DNA of 64,000 nt from Neorhizobium galegae (GTDB lineage Bacteria; Pseudomonadota; Alphaproteobacteria; Rhizobiales; Rhizobiaceae), in NCBI RefSeq assembly GCF_017877055.1, contig NZ_JAGIPG010000001.1, forward strand, positions 930,001-994,000, given 5' to 3'. Below, in pieces: positions 1-9,391 of the stretch (its first letter is position 1; each line of letters opens with the position of its first letter). A model generated the notes under the pieces. The model was given only the letters and a program-made list of their open reading frames with translations, ran no database searches and was not told the DNA's origin. The position numbers and the translations under genes are program-made.

Positions 1-114
1 TTACTCATTTCCATTAATTTATCAACTGCATACGCTAAACGCAAACTCAACCTGCGGCATCTGCTGCCAAAAATCAAATAATACACACTTGACCACGCGG
101 AAAATATCGATCAG

Positions 115-130
115 TTTATCAATCGATAAA
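115..130. promoter_or_regulatory. Candidate operator dyad TTTATC-N4-GATAAA
   Basis: A perfect 6-bp inverted repeat (TTTATC/GATAAA, 4-base spacer) lies 21 bp upstream of the substrate-binding-protein gene, inside an AT-rich leader (positions 1-151). The same arrangement recurs at 12334-12348 and 12522-12536, in front of and just inside the second transporter operon. The shared spacing suggests a dimeric repressor or activator site for the catabolic island. A TTGACC hexamer at 89-94 could be a -35 element, but no convincing -10 is seen, so the promoter itself is not called. Confidence 0.5.
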
Positions 131-151
131 TAACGGATCTGGGAGGATCAA

Positions 152-1381
152 ATGCTTAATCGACGTCAGGTTTTGGCAGGTACAGCGGCTCTTGCTGGGT
201 CTCAGCTCGCATTGCCCGCCCTCGCACAGAGTACGCCCATCCGTATCGGCATGCTCAGCGTGAAGTCGGGCGCGCTTGCGACAGGTGGGCGGCAAATGGA
301 GGACGGCTTCCAGCTCTTTCTCAAGCAGCGCAACAATACGATTGCCGGCCGCGCCGTGGAATTCATCGTCGCCGACACCGGTGGTCAGCCTGCGCTTGCC
401 AAAACCCGAGCCCAGGAACTGGTGCAGCGCTCGAACGTGCACATGGTCGTTGGCCCGGTCGCGGCCTTCGAGGCGCTCGCCATAAACGACTACCTCGCCG
501 AAGCGCAGATACCATTCATCTGCTCGTCGGCTGCAGCCGAAGACCTTACTCAGCGCAAGCTCAATCCATGGTTCGTGCGGACGTCTTCGACATCCGCGCA
601 ACCCTGCCATCCGCTCGCAGACTATGCAGCCAAGGAACTCGGCTACAAGAAGATCATCACGATCGCCGACGATTTTGCCTTCGGTCAGGAGCAGACGGCC
701 GGATTCCAGCGCGTGTTCGAGGCAAGCGGCGGCTCGATCACGAACAAGCTCTGGGCGCCTCTCAATGCTGCGGACTACGGGTCTTACATCTCGCAGATTT
801 CCGGGGTCGACGCGGTCTTCGCGGCGTTCTCCGGTGCAAATGGTCTCCGCTTCCTCCGTCAGTATAACGAGTACGGACTGAAGGGCCAGATCCCAGTCAT
901 CTCAGCCATGACCACGGTTGATGAGGGCGTGCTCCACACGATGGGCGACGAAGCGCTCGGGATCATCTCCGCCGGCTGGTACTCCGCTGGCATTGACACA
1001 CCACACAACAAGAGTTTCGTCGAGCAGCTTCGAAAGGTGACGGGTGTCGATCCGGGATTCTATTCCGTGGGAGCCTACTCGGCGGGGCTCGCCCTCGAGG
1101 CCGCCCTCAAGTCGATCGACGGCAAGGTGGAAAACAAGCAGGGCCTTATCGCGGCGCTGAAGAAGGCCGAGATCGCCAACGATCCCCGCGGTCCCTGGAA
1201 GTTCGACCAGTACGGCAACCCGATCGAGAACATCTATATCCGGAAGGTAGAGCGCAAGGACAATCGCCTCGTCAATACGGTCATCAAGACCTACGACCAG
1301 GTCTCCCAGTTCTGGACCTACCAGCCCGAGCGGTTTCTCGCGGAACCGGTCTACTCGCGGAATAATCCTACAAAGATCTGA
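152..1381 (+). CDS. ABC transporter substrate-binding protein, branched-chain amino acid type
   Basis: This is a periplasmic solute-binding protein of the Leu/Ile/Val (Peripla_BP_6) family, 409 aa. The N-terminus carries a twin-arginine-like signal (NRRQVLAG, then a hydrophobic stretch ending ALAQ near residue 26). The mature protein starts TPIRIGMLSVKSGALA, typical of the family, and contains VVGPVAAFEALA and a closing PWKFDQYGNP segment. The start follows a good Shine-Dalgarno (GGGAGGATCAA). It opens an operon with an amidohydrolase, an aldehyde dehydrogenase and the matching permeases and ATPases. That context argues for import of an aromatic or heterocyclic carboxylate rather than an amino acid (inference). 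Confidence 0.9.
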   Translation: MLNRRQVLAGTAALAGSQLALPALAQSTPIRIGMLSVKSGALATGGRQMEDGFQLFLKQRNNTIAGRAVEFIVADTGGQPALAKTRAQELVQRSNVHMVVGPVAAFEALAINDYLAEAQIPFICSSAAAEDLTQRKLNPWFVRTSSTSAQPCHPLADYAAKELGYKKIITIADDFAFGQEQTAGFQRVFEASGGSITNKLWAPLNAADYGSYISQISGVDAVFAAFSGANGLRFLRQYNEYGLKGQIPVISAMTTVDEGVLHTMGDEALGIISAGWYSAGIDTPHNKSFVEQLRKVTGVDPGFYSVGAYSAGLALEAALKSIDGKVENKQGLIAALKKAEIANDPRGPWKFDQYGNPIENIYIRKVERKDNRLVNTVIKTYDQVSQFWTYQPERFLAEPVYSRNNPTKI

Positions 1382-1416
1382 CTACCGACCACATCATCGA
1401 GAAGGAACAACGTCGC

Positions 1417-2424
1417 ATGATTGTCGACGCGCATAATCACATCATTCCGGAAGGCATCGTGTCCATCTTCGAAGCAGATCCCGAGGCATTCGGAGTTCGC
1501 GTAGAAAGATTCGACGGCATCACGCGCCTTGTTCACCGGGAGGGATTTGCCTATCCGCTGTTTCCGGAATTCGCCGATCCTCAGGTCAAGGTCAGCAAGC
1601 TCGACGAACGAGGATTCGATGCAGCGATCATTTCGCCATCGCCGACCCTCTTCTTCTATCGCGAGCCGGACGAGAAGAACGCCGAGTTCGTCCGCTACTT
1701 GAACAACGAAGTGGCGGCGTTCGTCGCCACTGCCCCAAGCCGTCTGATCGGAATGGGCACGCTGCCGATGCAGTCGCCCGAGGCGTCGATCGCCGAGCTG
1801 GAATATCTCGTGTCCACGCTCGGAATCCGGGCGGTGATGATCGGGACGCACATCGACGGGGTCCAGCTAGCAGCTCCGGAATATCGCCCGGTTCTGCAGA
1901 AGGCCGCCGATCTCGGCGTGTTCATCCTGACGCATCCCTATTATTTCGGGGCGAAGCCAGGGCTTGAGCCCTACTACCTCACGAACCTAATCGGCAATCC
2001 GCTCGATACGACCGTCATGGCCGCGCATCTCATCTTCGGGGGCGTGATGGAGGAGATCCCGCACATCAGGATCTGCCTGTCCCATGGTGGCGGATTCGCC
2101 CCCTATCAGATCGGTCGGCTGGTCCATGGCCAGAATGTCCGGAAAGAGGCGCAGACCACGAAGATCTCGCCGAAGGATCTCCTCAAGCGCTTCTACTTCG
2201 ACACCATCACGCACGACCCTGAAGCGCTACGCTTCCTCATATCGCTCGTCGGTGCCGATCACGTGCTTTTGGGAACAGACATCCCCTTCGACATGGCGGA
2301 CCTCTCTCCCGTCGAGACCCTCAGGGCCACCGGGATCGGGGCCGCAGAGTTCGAACTCATATCGGGCAGGAACGCGATCGACCTGGTCGGCACCGCCGCA
2401 GTGAAAGGACTTCTCAATGTCTGA
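1417..2424 (+). CDS. ACMSD-type amidohydrolase (metal-dependent decarboxylase or hydrolase)
   Basis: 335 aa, amidohydrolase-2 family, which includes 2-amino-3-carboxymuconate-semialdehyde decarboxylase, gamma-resorcylate decarboxylase and related TIM-barrel enzymes. Metal ligands are visible: HxH at residues 6-8 (VDAHNH), a His in ILTHPYYFG (about residue 174), a His in CLSHGGGFAPYQ and the Asp of GTDIPFDM near the C-terminus. It lies 35 bp after the binding protein and overlaps the following aldehyde dehydrogenase by 8 bases, so the two are translationally coupled. ACMSD plus semialdehyde dehydrogenase is the pairing seen in ring-cleavage pathways. Decarboxylase is favoured over hydrolase, but the substrate is unknown. 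Confidence 0.85.
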   Translation: MIVDAHNHIIPEGIVSIFEADPEAFGVRVERFDGITRLVHREGFAYPLFPEFADPQVKVSKLDERGFDAAIISPSPTLFFYREPDEKNAEFVRYLNNEVAAFVATAPSRLIGMGTLPMQSPEASIAELEYLVSTLGIRAVMIGTHIDGVQLAAPEYRPVLQKAADLGVFILTHPYYFGAKPGLEPYYLTNLIGNPLDTTVMAAHLIFGGVMEEIPHIRICLSHGGGFAPYQIGRLVHGQNVRKEAQTTKISPKDLLKRFYFDTITHDPEALRFLISLVGADHVLLGTDIPFDMADLSPVETLRATGIGAAEFELISGRNAIDLVGTAAVKGLLNV

Positions 2425-3955
2425 CAACACCATCCGTACCACAAGCAGTCGGACCGTCTCCGCTACGCCCCGTGGCCTCTTCATCGACGGCAAAACCGTT
2501 GCCGCCGGTCCTCGTGACCTCATGGAGATCCGCTCTCCGGGCACGGGCGATGTCGTCGAATCTGTCCTGCTCTGCTCGGCAGAGGATGTGGACGCTGCCG
2601 TGCAGAGCGCGGCGCAGGCTTTCCGCTCTCCGGACTGGGCCGGGCTTTCCGTGCGGACCCGCGCCCGGTTTGTGAACAAGCTGGCGGATGTCATGGAGGC
2701 CCATCTCGAGGAACTGTATGAACTCGAGACCTTGAACAACGGGCGGCCGATCCGCGAGACCCGAGCGCAGCTTGCACGGGTTCCCGACCTCTTCCGCTAC
2801 AATGCTGGTCTCGCGCTCGCCAAGCGCGACGATGTCATTCCGGTGGAGGGTGAGTATCTCACCTACACGAAGCGACTGCCCGTCGGCGTCGTCGCCAACG
2901 TGACTCCTTTCAATCACCCTCTTCTTATTGCCTGCCGCAATCTCGCACCGACGTTCGCCTCGGGTTGCACGACCGTGGTCAAGCCGTCGGAATACACGCC
3001 CTTGACGACACTGCGGCTGGCGGAGCTCTTCTCCGAAGCTGGACTGCCACCCGGAGTCTTCAACGTGGTGACCGGAAACGGTGCCGTTACAGGGAGGGCG
3101 CTTTCAAGTCATCCTGGCATCCGCAAACTGGTTCTGACAGGTGGCACCGAAGCGGGACGGCTGGCAGGCGCGGCCGCAGCCTCCAACTTCGCTCGTCAGA
3201 CGCTCGAACTCGGGGGCAAGACCCCGGTCGTTGTCTTCGACGACTTCGACGTGGATCAGGCGGTCAATTATGCTGCCTTCGGTGCCTTCGTCGGTGCCGG
3301 GCAGACCTGCGTCTGCGCCGCGCGTCACATCGTCCAGCGTGCGGTCTACGACGAATTCGTCGAGAAGCTGGCGAAGAAGGCAGCCGCCATCCGGATCGGC
3401 GACCCCTTCGACGTCGAGACCCAGATGGGGCCAGTCATTTCCGAGCGGCAGCGCCAGCGCGTGCTCGACTACGTAGCGATCGGCAAGAGCGAGGGCGCAC
3501 GACTGGTCGCAGGCGGACGCATCCCGGAGAAGCTCTCGAACGGCGGGTACTTCGTCGAGCCGACCGTCTTTGCGGACGTCGATGCGGGCATGCGGATCGC
3601 ACAGGAGGAGGTATTCGGTCCCTTCACGGTCGTCATTCCTTTCGACGCCGAAGAGGACGCGGTCAGGATCGCGAACGACAGCCCATATGGCCTGGCTGCG
3701 GCGGTGCGCACGCGTGACGTAGCCCGTGCCCATCGCGTCGCTGACAGCATCGAGGCGGGCATCATCTGGATCAACGATCACCACCGCGTCGACGCCGCCT
3801 CGCCGTGGGGTGGGTTCAAGCTTTCCGGGATCGGACGGGAGTTCGGCAAAGAGGCTTTCGAAGCGTATTTCGATGTGAAAGCCGTCATGCTCAACGTCGG
3901 CGACCGCCCGTTCGACTGGTACGACATGGGCGCCGCGGACGTCCGGCTCAACTGA
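2417..3955 (+). CDS. Aldehyde dehydrogenase (NAD(P)+), probable semialdehyde dehydrogenase
   Basis: 512 aa, full-length ALDH superfamily enzyme. The catalytic Cys298 lies in GAGQTCVCAARH, the general base Glu264 in TLELGGKTPV, and the cofactor region includes VTPFNHPLL and TGGTEAGR. The C-terminal PWGGFKLSGIGREFG motif is typical of betaine-aldehyde or hydroxymuconic-semialdehyde dehydrogenases. The start ATG lies 8 bases inside the amidohydrolase gene. Its place between an ACMSD-like enzyme and the transporter permeases suggests oxidation of a ring-cleavage semialdehyde. Specificity is not readable from sequence. Confidence 0.9.
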   Translation: MSDNTIRTTSSRTVSATPRGLFIDGKTVAAGPRDLMEIRSPGTGDVVESVLLCSAEDVDAAVQSAAQAFRSPDWAGLSVRTRARFVNKLADVMEAHLEELYELETLNNGRPIRETRAQLARVPDLFRYNAGLALAKRDDVIPVEGEYLTYTKRLPVGVVANVTPFNHPLLIACRNLAPTFASGCTTVVKPSEYTPLTTLRLAELFSEAGLPPGVFNVVTGNGAVTGRALSSHPGIRKLVLTGGTEAGRLAGAAAASNFARQTLELGGKTPVVVFDDFDVDQAVNYAAFGAFVGAGQTCVCAARHIVQRAVYDEFVEKLAKKAAAIRIGDPFDVETQMGPVISERQRQRVLDYVAIGKSEGARLVAGGRIPEKLSNGGYFVEPTVFADVDAGMRIAQEEVFGPFTVVIPFDAEEDAVRIANDSPYGLAAAVRTRDVARAHRVADSIEAGIIWINDHHRVDAASPWGGFKLSGIGREFGKEAFEAYFDVKAVMLNVGDRPFDWYDMGAADVRLN

Positions 3956-4001
3956 GCCGGACCACCCCCACGAACTCATTCGAGATGGAGGAGGCATTTC
4001 A

Positions 4002-4853
4002 ATGTTTTGGATCACCGGGCTTTTCAACAGCCTCGCCTTCGCCGCGGTGCTGTTCCTGCTGGCGGCGGGCTTTTCGTTGATATTCGGCCTGATGAGGGTC
4101 GCCAACCTGACGCATGGCGCGTTCTTCATGCTGGGCGGCTATCTCGCCACCTCCGCGATCGGCGCCGGCTTCTGGATCGCCATCGTAGCCGCAGGAGCTG
4201 GTTGCGCGCTCCTCGGTGGGCTCGTCCAGCACCTTCTGGTGCAGAGGCTTGCTGGCCGCGAGCTGGCGCAGGTTCTCGGAACTCTTGGCCTCTCGTTCAT
4301 CGTCGCCGATCAATGCCTTCTGATCTGGTCGGGAGATCCTATATCGCTGGCGCCCCCGGCATTTCTGCAGGGAGCGGCACGACTGGGGATGTTCGCCTTT
4401 CCGCTCTACCGCCTCTTCCTGATCGTGGTAGCAGCTTTCGTCGCCATTGCTCTATGGCTCGTCGTCGAGCGCACGACCCTCGGGGCCAAGATTCGTGCGG
4501 CAGTCGACGACCGGGAGATGGCCCGGGCAACGGGCATCCCCGTGTCGCGCCTGTTCACGGTCGTTTTCTGCCTCGGTTCGGCTCTTGCAGGCATCGGGGG
4601 AGCGCTCGCGGCTCCGGTCCTTTCGGTATACCCCGGCCTTGACACGGAAATGCTGCCGCTGGCGCTTCTCGTCGTCATCCTCGGGGGGATCGGCAGCCTT
4701 GCGGGCGCCCTGATCGGCAGCGTCCTGATCGGCATCATATACACGTTCGGACAAATTCTGCTGCCCGATCTCTCCTACGTCATCCTCTTCCTTCCGATGG
4801 TCATCGTGCTTGCGGTCCGTCCTGAAGGCCTGCTCGGGAGGCAAGCAGCATGA
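4002..4853 (+). CDS. ABC transporter permease, LivH type
   Basis: 283 aa inner-membrane permease with multiple hydrophobic segments. The N-terminal FNSLAFAAVLFLLAAGFSLIF and the block LMRVANLTHGAFFMLGGY are LivH hallmarks. The C-terminal VVILGGIGSLAGALIGS is the coupling loop that contacts the ATPase. A GATGGAGGAGG Shine-Dalgarno precedes the start, and the end overlaps the LivM-type gene by 4 bases (ATGA). It forms the transmembrane channel with the next gene for the ligand bound by the protein at 152-1381. Confidence 0.92.
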   Translation: MFWITGLFNSLAFAAVLFLLAAGFSLIFGLMRVANLTHGAFFMLGGYLATSAIGAGFWIAIVAAGAGCALLGGLVQHLLVQRLAGRELAQVLGTLGLSFIVADQCLLIWSGDPISLAPPAFLQGAARLGMFAFPLYRLFLIVVAAFVAIALWLVVERTTLGAKIRAAVDDREMARATGIPVSRLFTVVFCLGSALAGIGGALAAPVLSVYPGLDTEMLPLALLVVILGGIGSLAGALIGSVLIGIIYTFGQILLPDLSYVILFLPMVIVLAVRPEGLLGRQAA

Positions 4854-5824
4854 AGACCGTCGGAATCATCTTCATCACGGCAATCGCCTGCATTCTGCCG
4901 TTCCTTCTTCCGGGAAACTTCTACCTCGGAATCGCGACCCAGATCCTGGTCTACGGCCTGTTCGCCGTGAGCGTGAACACTCTCGCCGGGTACGGCGGCA
5001 TGGTGTCTCTCGGCCATGCCGGGTTCCTAGGCATCGCCGCCTACGCCTATGCGGTGACATCCGGCACCTACGGCTTCTCGCCATGGATTGCGGTTGGCGC
5101 GGCCCTTCTGATTGGCACGGCGGCCGCCGCCGTGTTCGGTCTGATCGCGCTCAGAACCAGTGGCCTCAGCTTCCTGATGATCACGCTGGCACTCGGGCAG
5201 ATCGTTTGGGGCGTGGCTTTTCGCTACACCGACCTCACGAACGGCGACAACGGCATCAGCCTGGGACGCGCCAGCGTGATCTCAGCCGATCCCCTCACAC
5301 TGTACTACGTTTGTCTGGCGGTGCTGGCCCTCGTCATGGTTCTCCTCGCAGCGTTCATCCGCTCACCGCTCGGCGCTGCGATTAAGGGCGTGCGCGACCA
5401 GCCGCGGCGGATGAGCACGCTCGGCTACAACACCTGGGCCATTCGTTACGTGGCGTACCTCGTTTCCGGCTTCGTGGCGACGGTCTCCGGCATTCTCTAC
5501 GTCCAGATCTTCCAGTTCATAAGCCCGCACGCGCTGTCACTGACCGTCTCCTCGGAAGCGGTTCTCATGGTCATCGCCGGAGGCATAGGTACCTTGTTCG
5601 GACCGCTGCTCGGAGCCGGCGTCGTCGTCCTGCTGAAGAACGTCGCCAGTGCCTACACTGACCGCTGGCCGACCCTGCTCGGATGCATATTCCTCTTCAT
5701 CATCATCGCCATGCCCGAAGGGCTTCTTCCGGGAAGCAAACGGATCCTGGCTGGGATGATCGGCAGCTTCCGAAAGGGGGCCGCGCCCAGCGCCTCCCTC
5801 CAGCCAACTTCGAGGGCACGCTGA
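4850..5824 (+). CDS. ABC transporter permease, LivM type
   Basis: 324 aa, second permease of the branched-chain-type importer. Visible signatures are NTLAGYGGMVSLGHAGFLGI near residue 45 (the LivM signature), VRDQPRRMSTLGYN (EAA-like cytoplasmic loop) and VMVIAGGIGTLFGPLLGA near the C-terminus. About eight hydrophobic segments can be followed. It overlaps the upstream LivH-type gene by 4 bases and its stop overlaps the next start by one base (TGATG), as in a compact operon. Confidence 0.92.
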   Translation: MKTVGIIFITAIACILPFLLPGNFYLGIATQILVYGLFAVSVNTLAGYGGMVSLGHAGFLGIAAYAYAVTSGTYGFSPWIAVGAALLIGTAAAAVFGLIALRTSGLSFLMITLALGQIVWGVAFRYTDLTNGDNGISLGRASVISADPLTLYYVCLAVLALVMVLLAAFIRSPLGAAIKGVRDQPRRMSTLGYNTWAIRYVAYLVSGFVATVSGILYVQIFQFISPHALSLTVSSEAVLMVIAGGIGTLFGPLLGAGVVVLLKNVASAYTDRWPTLLGCIFLFIIIAMPEGLLPGSKRILAGMIGSFRKGAAPSASLQPTSRAR

Positions 5825-6561
5825 TGTCGGCATTGGAACTCAACAACCTCAGCAAGAGCTTCGGCGGCCTGCATGTCATCAGCGACGTCTCCTTCAAGGT
5901 CATGGAAGGCGAGAGGCGCCTCATCCTCGGGCCGAACGGCGCAGGAAAGACGACGCTGTTCAACCTGATTGCGGGGGATCTGGCTCCGAGTTTCGGAACG
6001 ATATCGCTGGCAGGGGAGGATGTTTCGGCCCTGCCGACCAACAGGCGCGCGGCGCGCGGGATCGGCAGGACCTTCCAGATCCTGACGCTCTTTTCGGGCG
6101 AGACGGTCATCCGCAACGTCGTGCTTGCCAGTCTTGGGCGCACTTCCCGCCGCTGGAAGCCTTTCGGTTCGCTCGATGCAGATGAGGAGTTCCGCGCTTC
6201 GGCGATGGAAATCCTGCGGACGGTCATGCTCGACTATATAGCCGATAAGTGCGTCAGCGAGACTTCCTATGGCGAAAGACGACGGCTCGAGATCGCGATG
6301 GCGCTGGCCCAGCAGCCACGGCTGCTGCTGCTCGACGAACCGCTTGCAGGCCTTTCCAAGGAGGAGCGAAAGGGCGTCGAAGGTCTGCTCAACGCGCTCC
6401 CTCGATCGCTGACCGTCATCATGATCGAACATGACATGGACGTCGCGCTCGGCTTTGCCGACCGCATCGCCCTTCTCCAGAACGGCAAACTCCTCGTTGA
6501 CGGAAGTCGGGACGAGGTGATCGCCGACCCGCGGACAAAGGAGGCCTATCTTGCCGAATAA
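5824..6561 (+). CDS. ABC transporter ATP-binding protein, LivG type
   Basis: 245 aa cytoplasmic ATPase. The Walker A is GPNGAGKTT, the signature region SYGERRRLEIAMAL, and the Walker B LLLLDEPLAGL followed by IEHDMDVALGFADR. The insert QILTLFSGETVIRNV is typical of LivG. The signature begins SYGERR instead of LSYGQQR, a modest variation seen in catabolic LIV systems. The ATG at 5824 overlaps the permease stop (TGATG). An upstream in-frame ATG at 5683 would lie deep inside livM-like coding sequence and is rejected. Confidence 0.92.
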   Translation: MSALELNNLSKSFGGLHVISDVSFKVMEGERRLILGPNGAGKTTLFNLIAGDLAPSFGTISLAGEDVSALPTNRRAARGIGRTFQILTLFSGETVIRNVVLASLGRTSRRWKPFGSLDADEEFRASAMEILRTVMLDYIADKCVSETSYGERRRLEIAMALAQQPRLLLLDEPLAGLSKEERKGVEGLLNALPRSLTVIMIEHDMDVALGFADRIALLQNGKLLVDGSRDEVIADPRTKEAYLAE

Positions 6562-7273
6562 CAACGCGCTGACCCTCAATGCCGTTAACAGCTTCTACGG
6601 CGACAGCCACATCCTGCAGGACGTTTCCTTCAATGTTACGGAAGGACGAGTCCTTGCTCTGCTTGGCCGGAACGGGGCGGGGAAGACGACCTGCATGAAC
6701 ACGATCGCGGGACTGATGAAGCCTCGCAGCGGCCACGTGTCTGTATTCGGCCGCAGCATCGAAGGCGCCACTCCAGAAGCGATCTGCCACTCGGGCATCG
6801 CATTGGTGCCCCAGGGTCGCCGCATCTTCAAAAGCCTGAGCGTGACGGAGAACTTGGTTGTCGCGAAGAGGCGGCCGACACCGTCCGGACGCGTGGTGTG
6901 GGACGTCGAGGACATCTTCAAGGTCTTTCCAAGGCTGGAGGAGCGCCGATCTCATCCCGCCGGACGCCTGTCCGGAGGCGAGCAGCAGATGCTTGCGATC
7001 GGGCGGGCGCTGATGACCAATCCGCTGATCCTCCTGATGGACGAACCGACCGAAGGTCTTGCCCCTCAGATCGTCGCCGAGGTCGGGCGTATCATCGGTC
7101 AGCTCAGGGAGCTTGGTCTGTCGATCGTACTCGTGGAGCAGCATACTAATTTCGCCCTCCGGCTTGCCGACGACGTGGTCATCATCAGCACGGGCGAGAT
7201 CGTCGCCCGCGGCACGGCGGCGGACCTCATCCAGGACAGCTCGCTTCTGAACAATCATCTCGGCGTTCATTGA
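6551..7273 (+). CDS. ABC transporter ATP-binding protein, LivF type
   Basis: 240 aa second ATPase of the importer, starting at a TTG codon that overlaps the LivG-type gene by 11 bases. The Walker A is GRNGAGKTT, the signature LSGGEQQMLAIGRAL and the Walker B LILLMDEPTEGLAP. VPQGRRIFKSLSVTENL is a LivF feature. It closes the five-component importer. The next gene, a FAD monooxygenase, follows after 70 bp, so transport and ring oxidation are probably co-transcribed. Confidence 0.92.
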   Translation: MPNNNALTLNAVNSFYGDSHILQDVSFNVTEGRVLALLGRNGAGKTTCMNTIAGLMKPRSGHVSVFGRSIEGATPEAICHSGIALVPQGRRIFKSLSVTENLVVAKRRPTPSGRVVWDVEDIFKVFPRLEERRSHPAGRLSGGEQQMLAIGRALMTNPLILLMDEPTEGLAPQIVAEVGRIIGQLRELGLSIVLVEQHTNFALRLADDVVIISTGEIVARGTAADLIQDSSLLNNHLGVH

Positions 7274-7343
7274 CTCGCCGACCGAACGTGGCCGCCGCAG
7301 AGACACGTCGGCCACCGACCTCATCCTGAATGGAGGACCTGAA

Positions 7344-8570
7344 ATGAAAGAGACTGGCCACGCATTGATCATCGGCGGTTCGATGGGCGGGCTCTTCGCC
7401 GCCCGCCTGCTGCTTGGCAAGGGATGGACGGTCGACGTCTACGAGAGGATATCCTCAGAACTGGCTGGCCGTGGCGCAGGCATCGTCACTCATCCCGAGC
7501 TGTTCGACATCCTCGACGCATGCGGCATCGACAGCGAGAACGCCAAGGTCGGAGTGAGCGTCGAGGGCCGCCGTGTCTTCGACCGCAACGGCGAAATCAT
7601 TGGCGAGAAGTCGCATCCGCAGATCCTGACCTCCTGGGGACGGCTCTATGCCATCCTGAAAGAAGGCCTGCCCGAGGGCTGTTATCATCACGGCTACAAC
7701 CTGCAAAGCGTCGAGGTCGAAGCCGACGGCGTCGTGGCTCGTTTCGACAATGGCAGCGAGGCTAGGGGTGATCTCCTGGTGGCGGCGGACGGCATCTTCT
7801 CCGCTGTGCGTGCACAGTACATGCCGGACGTGATGCCAAACTATGTCGGTTATGTAGCCTGGCGCGGTCTAGTCGATGAGGCCGATCTGTCGGCCGACAC
7901 CAGGAGCGCGCTGTGCGACCATTTCGCGTTCTCGCTTCCGACGGGAGAACAGATGCTCGGATACCCAGTAGCCGGCGCGGACGAGTCCATCGAACCCGGC
8001 CACCGCCGTTTCAATTTCGTCTGGTACCGCCCTGCGGCTCAGGAGGGCGGGCTGAAGGAGCTGCTCACCGACGTCGACGGCGTGACCCATGCGCTATCCA
8101 TCCCCCCGAACAGGATCCGACCGGCCGTGATCGACGACATGCGCAGTGCCGCCCAGGACCTCCTGTCGCCCCAGTTCGCGGAGGTCGTCGCGAAGACCGC
8201 ACAGCCGTTCATCCAGGCAATCCAGGATCTCGAGACGCCACGAATGTCAATCGGCGGGCGGATCGCCCTACTCGGGGATGCCGCCTTCGTCGCGAGGCCA
8301 CATGTCGGGATGGGCGTCACGAAGGCGGCTGCGGACGCGTTCGCGCTTGCCGAGGCGGTCGAGGCCCAGCCCGACGTCGCATCGGCACTTGAGGAATTCG
8401 AGCGCCAGCGCCTGGCTTACGGACAGGCGGTCATCCGCAGGGCGCGGCACCTCGGAGCATACATGCAGGCACAGATCCTGACCGATGAAGAGCGGGCAAT
8501 GGCGGAGCGACATCGCCACCCCGACGCGATCATGAGCGAGACCGCCGTGTCGACCGGCATCGCGGCCTGA
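7344..8570 (+). CDS. FAD-dependent monooxygenase, 2,6-dihydroxypyridine 3-hydroxylase-like
   Basis: 408 aa group A flavoprotein hydroxylase (FAD/NAD(P)H, single component). The Rossmann motif is IIGGSMGGLFAARLL near residue 9. ELAGRGAGIVTHPELFDIL resembles the DHPH / 6-hydroxynicotinate-hydroxylase branch, DLLVAADGIFSAVR is the second FAD/NADPH motif, and ALLGDAAFVARPHVGMGVTKAA is the GD motif. Expected reaction: hydroxylation of an electron-rich hydroxy-aromatic or hydroxypyridine ring. ATG follows an AATGGAGGACC ribosome site. A paralogous enzyme lies at 15947-17062. Family assignment is strong; substrate is open. Confidence 0.87.
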   Translation: MKETGHALIIGGSMGGLFAARLLLGKGWTVDVYERISSELAGRGAGIVTHPELFDILDACGIDSENAKVGVSVEGRRVFDRNGEIIGEKSHPQILTSWGRLYAILKEGLPEGCYHHGYNLQSVEVEADGVVARFDNGSEARGDLLVAADGIFSAVRAQYMPDVMPNYVGYVAWRGLVDEADLSADTRSALCDHFAFSLPTGEQMLGYPVAGADESIEPGHRRFNFVWYRPAAQEGGLKELLTDVDGVTHALSIPPNRIRPAVIDDMRSAAQDLLSPQFAEVVAKTAQPFIQAIQDLETPRMSIGGRIALLGDAAFVARPHVGMGVTKAAADAFALAEAVEAQPDVASALEEFERQRLAYGQAVIRRARHLGAYMQAQILTDEERAMAERHRHPDAIMSETAVSTGIAA

Positions 8571-8590
8571 ACAAGAGAAAGGACGAAATC

Positions 8591-8998
8591 ATGGGAATTC
8601 ACGTAATCGACACCTGGCCGAAGGCCCCGGAAGGATTGAGCGAGGAACTGGCCGAGGAGTTTGCCCGCAACGCCGGGAACGGCAGGGTAGGGAGTGCGCT
8701 CGTCTCGGAGACTGACAGGGTTCGCGTCTGGTCATTGACCTTGAAGCCATCGGAGCGCATCGGCTTTCACACCCACGTGCTCGACTATTTCTGGACCGCT
8801 GTCACCGGGGGAAGGGCACGTTCGAACTACGGCGACGGCCGCGTCGCGGAAGTCTCGTACAAGCCCGGTGACACGCAGCATCATCACTATGGACTTGGAG
8901 AGTTCATGACGCATGATCTCGAGAATATTGGTGACACGGATCTGACGTTCACTACCGTGGAATTTAAGGACAGCGCGAACGCGCCACTGGTTATTTAA
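8591..8998 (+). CDS. Small cupin-like protein of the catabolic operon
   Basis: 135 aa. [11 protein letters not shown] (about residues 57-67) and the clustered histidines of GDTQHHHYG fit a single-domain beta-barrel cupin with a metal site, followed by beta-strand-rich sequence such as [11 protein letters not shown]. It starts 20 bp after the monooxygenase with its own AAGAGAAAGGA site. Cupins in such operons act as isomerases, dioxygenases or decarboxylases on ring-cleavage products; which one applies here cannot be told. A terminator-like hairpin (9011-9045) follows it. Confidence 0.65.
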   Translation: MGIHVIDTWPKAPEGLSEELAEEFARNAGNGRVGSALVSETDRVRVWSLTLKPSERIGFHTHVLDYFWTAVTGGRARSNYGDGRVAEVSYKPGDTQHHHYGLGEFMTHDLENIGDTDLTFTTVEFKDSANAPLVI

Positions 8999-9010
8999 AG
9001 TTCTCGGAAT

Positions 9011-9045
9011 GCGGGGATGGTCGCGGTTCGTACGGCCATCCCCGC
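9011..9045 (+). terminator. Hairpin after the cupin-like gene
   Basis: GCGGGGATGG at 9011-9020 pairs perfectly with CCATCCCCGC at 9036-9045 around a 15-base loop, 13 bp after the cupin stop. No T-run follows, so it may be an attenuator or mRNA-stabilising hairpin that divides the monooxygenase part of the operon from the symporter genes. Confidence 0.5.
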
Positions 9046-9070
9046 AACCCTGGATTGGAGGACAGGCGGC

Positions 9071-9391
9071 ATGGATGCACAAGTCAAACCGGTGGATCTG
9101 GAGCAGATCCGAAAGCGGCCATTGTTCTCCAGGATCAGCCTCGAAAGGAACTGCCTCGGGGCGGGACTGGCGATAGTGATGGCGGCCTTGTACTTCACCT
9201 TCATCAGTGTCGTCGCCTTTTCCCCGGGGATCCTCGCCGCTCCCATATCTCCAGGCTCTTCCATAAGCACTGGCGTGGTCGCTGGCGTTTCCCTCATGGT
9301 CTTCGGACTTGTCCTGACAGCAATCTACGCTCTCTACGCAAGCATGCGCCTCGACAAGCTCGCGTCTGCGCTGCGCAAGGAAATCCCATGA
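9071..9391 (+). CDS. DUF485 membrane protein (symporter partner)
   Basis: 106 aa. Two predicted membrane helices (about 35-60 and 70-95) and the N-terminal [14 protein letters not shown] fit the DUF485 family, which is almost always encoded just before acetate-type sodium:solute symporters. The ATG at 9071 has a TTGGAGGAC ribosome site. An earlier in-frame start at 9017 lies inside the hairpin region and is rejected. The stop overlaps the symporter start (ATGA). Its presumed role is assembly or activity of the next gene's product. Confidence 0.82.
   Translation: MDAQVKPVDLEQIRKRPLFSRISLERNCLGAGLAIVMAALYFTFISVVAFSPGILAAPISPGSSISTGVVAGVSLMVFGLVLTAIYALYASMRLDKLASALRKEIP

Noticed and set aside
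119..610. Minus-strand open frame at the left edge
   Set aside because: Antisense to the solute-binding-protein gene and overlaps its promoter.
4623..4640. TATACCCCGG-type motif match inside the LivH-type gene
   Set aside because: Coding DNA, only the first five bases match.
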